This document shows, piece by piece, positions 6,388 to 9,629 of a DNA stretch of 9,629 nt. The DNA is from Candidatus Bathyarchaeota archaeon. Its GTDB lineage: Archaea; Thermoproteota; Bathyarchaeia; Bathyarchaeales; B26-1. The notes under the pieces are model-generated. The model saw only the letters and a program-made list of their open reading frames with translations. It ran no database searches and had not been told where the DNA came from. The position numbers were made by a program, and so were the translations under genes. The stretch's first letter is position 1, and the number at the start of each line of letters is the position of its first letter. The stretch spans positions 1 to 9,629 of the forward strand of contig QMYL01000023.1 of assembly GCA_003662645.1 (NCBI GenBank), in the 5' to 3' direction.

Positions 6388-6663
6388 ATGAGGCTGTTCA
6401 GAAGGAAGAAGAAGGGCTCAGAGCCCCAGGAGACAACGATCGAGGTTTATGGGGGAGCAATCGTAACGAAGCTAGAGCGTGGATATGAGATGACTTGGAG
6501 AAGCCCGAACCTAACCTCTATAAGGCTTACATCGCCCCCGGTGATAGAGGAGGGGATACAGGTGACTCACGAGGGGGAGAATATGCGGATAGACTCCCCA
6601 CAGTTCAAGTTGAAGATAGTGACCGGGGAAGGCCAGGTGAAGGCCTTCATCTCAAAGATATAA
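6388..6663 (+). CDS. Small unknown protein with basic N-terminus and beta-rich body
   Basis: I do not recognise this 91-residue protein. It opens with a very basic stretch (MRLFRRKKKG) followed by alternating hydrophobic residues typical of beta strands, for example TTIEVYGGAIVTKL, TSIRLTSPPVI and FKLKIVTGEG. There is no cysteine, no membrane segment and no obvious catalytic motif. ATG 6388 is preceded by GTGATG-type sequence; ATG 6381 is in another frame. The coding pattern matches neighbouring genes, and it has its own divergent promoter region. It lies 52 bases before the PAC2-family gene on the same strand, so read-through into the PAC2-Hsp20 operon is possible. The basic head could contact nucleic acid or an acidic partner; nothing in the sequence decides that. 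Confidence 0.75.
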   Translation: MRLFRRKKKGSEPQETTIEVYGGAIVTKLERGYEMTWRSPNLTSIRLTSPPVIEEGIQVTHEGENMRIDSPQFKLKIVTGEGQVKAFISKI

Positions 6664-6675
6664 CACACCACAAAC

Positions 6676-6680
6676 TTTTT
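6676..6680 (+). terminator. Possible T-run terminator after the 91-residue gene
   Basis: Five T residues followed by CTCTATTT lie 13 bases after the stop codon. Archaeal RNA polymerase often stops at such U-rich tracts without a hairpin. The tract is short, so read-through to the PAC2 gene is likely. Confidence 0.3.
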
Positions 6681-6683
6681 CTC

Positions 6684-6691
6684 TATTTAAA
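6684..6691 (+). promoter_or_regulatory. Possible promoter of the PAC2-Hsp20 operon
   Basis: TATTTAAA is centred about 28 bases before the TTG start at 6716, so a transcript from here would be leaderless or nearly so. The GGGGAGAGG just before the TTG (6706-6714) would be useful only on a longer transcript coming from the gene upstream, so both modes may operate. Confidence 0.4.
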
Positions 6692-6715
6692 CCTTAAATT
6701 CTCAAGGGGAGAGGA

Positions 6716-7465
6716 TTGTCTAAACCAGTTAGAATAGTTGAGCGGAGGAGCATCCAATCGGGCGCAAAGATGCTCCAGGGCCTCCCAGACGTAGGCCTAG
6801 TCGGCGTGATAGCAGCCTCCCATATAATATCCAAGCTCAAGATGAGCGAGGTGGCCTACATCGACACGGACCTCCTCCCACCAGTGATAGTTCTACAGGA
6901 GGGTCTACCACACTCACCGGTCAGGATATTCGGCGATGGAAACCTACTAGTTCTGGTCTCCGATATAGCGATATCGATACAAGCCATCCAACCGATGATG
7001 AGGGCCATAACGGACTGGATAGAGGAGAAGGGAGTTGAGATCGTGATATCTCTAGGAGGCCTAGCTACACCGAACAGGCAGAACATAGAGACTCCGAAGG
7101 TCTATGGAGCCGGGTCGAACTTTGAATCCCTAGAGATACTGAAGGAGAAGAATATAAAGATAATAGAGAGGGGCTTCCTGGTCGGCCCGCAGGCGCTACT
7201 GTTACAATACTGCGCCGAGAAGGAGATACCGGCCATATCCCTACTCGCCCAATCCTTCTACAACTACCCAGACCCAGAGGCCGCGGCAGCCGTCATAACA
7301 GCCCTAAACCAGATAGTGGAGGTCCCGGTGAACGTCTCGGAGCTGCTCGAGAAGGGTGAGGAGATACGTCTCAGGATGAGAGATATAATGAGGAGAACCC
7401 AGTCGGAGATGATGAGGATGAGGAAGTCGCAGGAGTATGATATACCCCACTACTACGTAGCCTAG
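6716..7465 (+). CDS. PAC2-family protein (archaeal proteasome assembly chaperone homologue)
   Basis: A 249-residue protein with the family's opening GLPDVGLVG (about 23-31), the central GLATP motif, the segment GFLVGPQALLL, and a closing helical, charged region. The family includes eukaryotic PAC2/Pba2 and archaeal PbaA/PbaB. In Pyrococcus furiosus PbaB has been reported to act on the 20S proteasome through a C-terminal HbYX tail. Here the tail ends HYYVA: two tyrosines are present, but the penultimate residue is Val, so it is not a strict HbYX. The start is TTG 6716 with GGGGAGAGG immediately upstream. Hsp20 begins 11 bases after the stop, so the two are co-transcribed, which ties this protein to protein quality control. 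Many archaeal members of this family are not proved to assemble proteasomes. Confidence 0.9.
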   Translation: MSKPVRIVERRSIQSGAKMLQGLPDVGLVGVIAASHIISKLKMSEVAYIDTDLLPPVIVLQEGLPHSPVRIFGDGNLLVLVSDIAISIQAIQPMMRAITDWIEEKGVEIVISLGGLATPNRQNIETPKVYGAGSNFESLEILKEKNIKIIERGFLVGPQALLLQYCAEKEIPAISLLAQSFYNYPDPEAAAAVITALNQIVEVPVNVSELLEKGEEIRLRMRDIMRRTQSEMMRMRKSQEYDIPHYYVA

Positions 7466-7476
7466 GAGGCGGAAGC

Positions 7477-7917
7477 ATGACCTGGAGGAGACGTTCAATC
7501 TTCGACTTGATGCGTGAATACATGGAGCGCTTCGAGGAGATGGCTGAAGAGATCTTCGAGGAGGCCTTCGGCAAGCCGAGCTGGGATGTCGATTCACGCA
7601 CGCTCAAACCCTTATCCGATATAACGGTGACCCCGCGGGAGGTCATCATAACGGTTGACCTACCCTTTGCGAAGCCTGAGACCGTTAGGATAAACTGGGT
7701 CAGGGAGGACATGATCGAGGTGAATGCCAAGATGAGGACGAAGGTTAGGTTTGAGGATTTAGGGGTATCCCACAGGGAGGGTGAGTTCTCCTCCTTCCAC
7801 TGCCCAATACAGCTCCCAGTACCAGTAGAGAATAGGGAAGTGAAGATATCCTTCAAGAGGGGTATACTGGAGATAAGGCTGCCTAGGAAGAGGGGATACA
7901 GAATAAGGGTTGAGTAA
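7477..7917 (+). CDS. Small heat-shock protein, Hsp20/alpha-crystallin family
   Basis: A 146-residue ATP-independent holdase that forms large oligomers and keeps denatured proteins refoldable, typically handing them to the thermosome. An acidic helical N-terminal arm (about 7-31, with repeated EE pairs) is followed by the alpha-crystallin domain at about 47-138, including VDLPFAKPETV and the closing signature RGILEIRLP (128-136). The C-terminal anchor motif I-x-V is present as Ile143-Arg-Val145, used to bind neighbouring dimers. ATG 7477 has GGAGG nine bases upstream (CTAGGAGGCGGAAGC before it) and lies 11 bases after the PAC2 stop. It converges with the winged-helix gene across 37 bases. Length and domain plan are normal. 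Confidence 0.95.
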   Translation: MTWRRRSIFDLMREYMERFEEMAEEIFEEAFGKPSWDVDSRTLKPLSDITVTPREVIITVDLPFAKPETVRINWVREDMIEVNAKMRTKVRFEDLGVSHREGEFSSFHCPIQLPVPVENREVKISFKRGILEIRLPRKRGYRIRVE

Positions 7918-7928
7918 GGCTCCTAGAC

Positions 7929-7941
7929 AAGCCTCCGGCTT
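7929..7941. terminator. Small hairpin between convergent Hsp20 and regulator genes
   Basis: AAGCC, a three-base TCC loop, then GGCTT form a perfect five-pair stem in the 37-base gap, readable from both strands. No long T-run follows on either side (only CTTTC after it on the plus strand), so its role as a two-way terminator is a guess. Confidence 0.25.
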
Positions 7942-7954
7942 AGGCTTTCAAGCG

Positions 7955-8416
7955 TCAACGGTTCGAGAGGCCTAGGGTCTCATCTATCGTGCTGGCGACC
8001 TTATACAGGTTCTCGAAGACGCGGCTTATATCCCTCTCCATCTCGCCTAGAGTTCCCTTCAGGCTTCTCCCCCTCAGCTTATACCTGCCCTCATGGTATA
8101 TCACAAGGCCGCACTTCATCATCTTGTTCAGGTGGTGGACAACAGTCCCCCTCGTCAAACCTATCTTCTCAGCCAACTCGTTACTCGAGTATCCACTCTG
8201 CCTGCTGGCGGCCTCGAGGAGGAACTTGAAGATCTTCGCGGCTGTCTTCCTCTTATCTCTAGCCTCAAGGAAGCCTAAGCTCCTGCATATCCACTCGACA
8301 TCCTGCTCATAGTTAACTGTGGGAGGAATCCTAACGTTGAGGATCCTATACTCTGCTAGGGCTTCCTCTCTCACAGCCATGAATGACGCTCCCTTCGGCT
8401 CTTTAAGGGCGCTCAC
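7955..8416 (-). CDS. Winged helix-turn-helix transcription regulator, candidate heat-shock regulator
   Basis: A 153-residue DNA-binding protein. The winged helix spans about 57-116: a first helix AAKIFKFLLEAA, helix two SSNELAEKIGL, a recognition helix at about 88-104 (TRGTVVHHLNKM...), and a wing GRYKLRG. A long amphipathic helix (about 117-148) follows, suited to dimer formation. This plan is ArsR/MarR-like. It lies between Hsp20 and a divergent thermosome gene, so control of chaperone genes is likely, as known for other archaeal regulators such as Phr and HSR1; that is inference, not sequence proof. Two starts compete: GTG 8416 has GAGGAG only two bases away, while ATG 8380 has GGGAG eight bases upstream and would give 141 residues with the domain intact. 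I list the longer form. Confidence 0.85.
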   Translation of the reverse strand: MSALKEPKGASFMAVREEALAEYRILNVRIPPTVNYEQDVEWICRSLGFLEARDKRKTAAKIFKFLLEAASRQSGYSSNELAEKIGLTRGTVVHHLNKMMKCGLVIYHEGRYKLRGRSLKGTLGEMERDISRVFENLYKVASTIDETLGLSNR

Positions 8417-8439
8417 TTCTCCTCGTTAATAATTTTTAT

Positions 8440-8450
8440 TTTTAGTAAAA
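8440..8450. promoter_or_regulatory. Inverted repeat against the thermosome TATA box, candidate operator
   Basis: TTTTA-G-TAAAA is a perfect inverted repeat with five-base arms and a single centre base. It directly abuts CTTATATA (8451-8458) and covers the BRE position. A dimeric winged-helix protein bound here would block TBP/TFB loading for the thermosome and possibly for its own gene. In AT-rich DNA such repeats also arise by chance. Confidence 0.4.
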
Positions 8451-8461
8451 CTTATATATTT
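8445..8461. promoter_or_regulatory. Strong thermosome promoter, possibly two-way
   Basis: GTAAAA followed by CTTATATA (8451-8458) is an excellent BRE plus box A on the plus strand. A start near 8480 gives a leader of about 29 nt containing GGAGG at 8495-8499. On the minus strand the same bases read AATATATAAG and could place a regulator transcript start near 8430, 14 bases before its GTG. Confidence 0.65.
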
Positions 8462-8508
8462 TTTGTTCATTTTGTTGATGACGGTAGAGCTTGTGGAGGG
8501 GATAAGGT

Positions 8509-9629
8509 ATGGCATACTTGGCGACCCAGGCTGGACAACCCGTCATAATATTGAAGGAGGGCACATCGAGGACCAGAGGAAGGGAGGCCCAGAGGAACAA
8601 CATAATGGCCGCCAGGATAATAGCCGAGGCCATAAGGACGACCCTAGGGCCGCGCGGCATGGACAAGATGCTCATAGACAGCCTAGGTGATATAACCATA
8701 ACCAACGATGGAGCGGCGATACTGGATGAGATCGATGTTGAACACCCAGCGGCGAAGATGATGGTTGAGGTCGCCAAGACCCAGGATGATATGGTCGGTG
8801 ACGGGACAACCACAGCCGTCGTGCTCTCAGGTGAGCTTTTAAAGAAGGCTGAGGAGCTGCTGGACCAGAACATCCACCCAACGGTTATAGTCAGCGGCTA
8901 CAGGAAGGCAGCCCAAAAGGCTATGGAGATACTGGACGAGATGAGCATAACCATCGACAGAGACGATAGGGAGACCCTTAAGAAGATCGCGATGACTTCG
9001 ATGGGCAGCAAGGCTGTTGGCATAGCAAGGGAACACCTAGCCGAGATAGCGATAGACGCCACGAAGCAGATAGCCGAGAAGAGGGGAGAGAGGTGGGTAG
9101 CCGACATAGATAACGTCCAGATAATAAAGAAGGAAGGGAAGAGCCTCCTAGATACAGAACTCGTCAGGGGGGTCATCCTAGATAAGGAGGTCGTCCACGC
9201 GGGGATGCCGAAGCGGGTCGAGAAGGCCAAGATAGCCCTACTGAACTGCCCACTGGAGGTTGAGAAGACAGAGTTCAGCGCCGAGATAAGGATAAGGGAT
9301 CCATCCCAGATGAAGGCCTTCCTAGACCAGGAGACGAACATCCTCAAGGAGATGGTTGAGAAGATAAAGAAGGCTGGAGCAAACGTGGTCATCTGCCAGA
9401 AGGGCATAGACGACATGGCCCAACACTTCCTAGCCAAGGAGGGGATCCTAGCAGTCCGAAGAGCCAAGGAGTCGGATATGGAGAAGCTCTCAAGGGCCAC
9501 CGGCGGGAGGATAGTGACGAACCTGGACGACCTGAAGCCTGAAGACCTGGGATACGCGGAGCTCGTAGAGGAGCGTAAGGTCGGAGACGACAAGATGGTC
9601 TTCATAGAGGGATGCAAGGACCCGAGATC
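8509..9629 (+). CDS. Thermosome subunit (group II chaperonin), C-terminus beyond window end
   Basis: 373 codons are present before the window ends, against about 540-560 for the family, so the second part of the equatorial domain is missing from view. The cytoplasmic complex is a double-ring ATP-driven folding machine with a built-in lid. Visible are [12 protein letters not shown] (44-55), [15 protein letters not shown] (58-72, with nucleotide-site Asp61 and Asp67), [17 protein letters not shown] (90-106, containing the GDGTTT phosphate loop), and an apical region up to about 370. ATG 8509 is preceded by GGAGG with a nine-base gap. Codons are strongly biased to ATA, AGG, CTA and GAG, as expected for a highly expressed gene in a thermophile. 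It is divergent from the winged-helix regulator and close to Hsp20, which receives or supplies its substrates in stress. Confidence 0.97.
   Translation, partial: MAYLATQAGQPVIILKEGTSRTRGREAQRNNIMAARIIAEAIRTTLGPRGMDKMLIDSLGDITITNDGAAILDEIDVEHPAAKMMVEVAKTQDDMVGDGTTTAVVLSGELLKKAEELLDQNIHPTVIVSGYRKAAQKAMEILDEMSITIDRDDRETLKKIAMTSMGSKAVGIAREHLAEIAIDATKQIAEKRGERWVADIDNVQIIKKEGKSLLDTELVRGVILDKEVVHAGMPKRVEKAKIALLNCPLEVEKTEFSAEIRIRDPSQMKAFLDQETNILKEMVEKIKKAGANVVICQKGIDDMAQHFLAKEGILAVRRAKESDMEKLSRATGGRIVTNLDDLKPEDLGYAELVEERKVGDDKMVFIEGCKDPR

Noticed and set aside
6716..7465. A strict HbYX proteasome-docking tail on the PAC2 protein
   Set aside because: The last three residues are Tyr-Val-Ala; HbYX needs Tyr second from the end. 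It is reported only as a near match.
7469..7711. Idea that Hsp20 is truncated or frameshifted, because the N-terminal arm is short
   Set aside because: The alpha-crystallin domain, RGILEIRLP signature and C-terminal I-x-V anchor are all intact, and 146 residues is normal for archaeal Hsp20.
7371..7856. 161-codon minus-strand frame across the PAC2 end and Hsp20
   Set aside because: It is antisense to two clear genes, with a Ser-rich product and no motif.
8442..8873. 143-codon minus-strand frame opposite the thermosome start
   Set aside because: It is antisense to conserved thermosome motifs, Ser/Ala-rich, and has no ribosome site or recognisable domain.
8898..9617. 239-codon open frame on the minus strand opposite the thermosome gene
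   Set aside because: Its product is Ser/Phe/Ile-rich without any family motif, and the plus strand is unmistakably thermosome. Biased codons in a highly expressed gene create long antisense frames.
1..9629. CRISPR array or insertion sequence
   Set aside because: No regularly spaced direct repeats and no transposase or integrase motif were seen on either strand.

Overview
The window looks like chromosome of a thermophilic archaeon. The evidence is a group II chaperonin (thermosome), a PAC2-family protein, an archaeal-type 3-dehydroquinate synthase II start, TATA/BRE-like promoters at the usual spacing, at least one probably leaderless gene, frequent TTG and GTG starts, and heavy AGG/AGA/ATA/CTA codon use. 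A TACK-type (Thermoproteota or Korarchaeota-like) lineage fits, but the sequence alone does not fix it.

Layout. (1) 1-1426, minus strand: an aspartokinase followed after a short gap by the first 39 codons of 3-dehydroquinate synthase II. This fits the archaeal route in which aspartate semialdehyde feeds aromatic amino acid synthesis. (2) 1427-1841: a gene-poor stretch with a two-way TATA element and one 37-codon basic ORF. (3) 1842-4753: an AT-richer block. An ABC ATPase and a six-helix permease form a minus-strand operon. Diverging from them is a membrane-anchored protein with a papain-like/BtrH_N-type Cys...His core and a helical C-terminal region. I read this as an unassigned export, processing or acyl-transfer cassette. 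It is the best candidate for something undescribed here. (4) 4780-6252, minus strand: a CBS-pair protein and a zinc-dependent medium-chain dehydrogenase in one operon. (5) 6388-7917, plus strand: a small unknown protein, a PAC2-family protein and a small heat-shock protein (Hsp20). (6) 7955-9629: a winged-helix regulator diverging from a thermosome subunit that runs off the window end.

Blocks 5 and 6 together form a proteostasis neighbourhood: Hsp20, thermosome, a PAC2 protein that may touch the proteasome, and a dedicated DNA-binding regulator between the two chaperone genes. The promoter shared by the regulator and the thermosome carries a perfect inverted repeat right against the TATA box, so a self-controlled heat-shock switch is a reasonable reading.

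No tRNA, rRNA, CRISPR array, insertion sequence or integrase was recognised.
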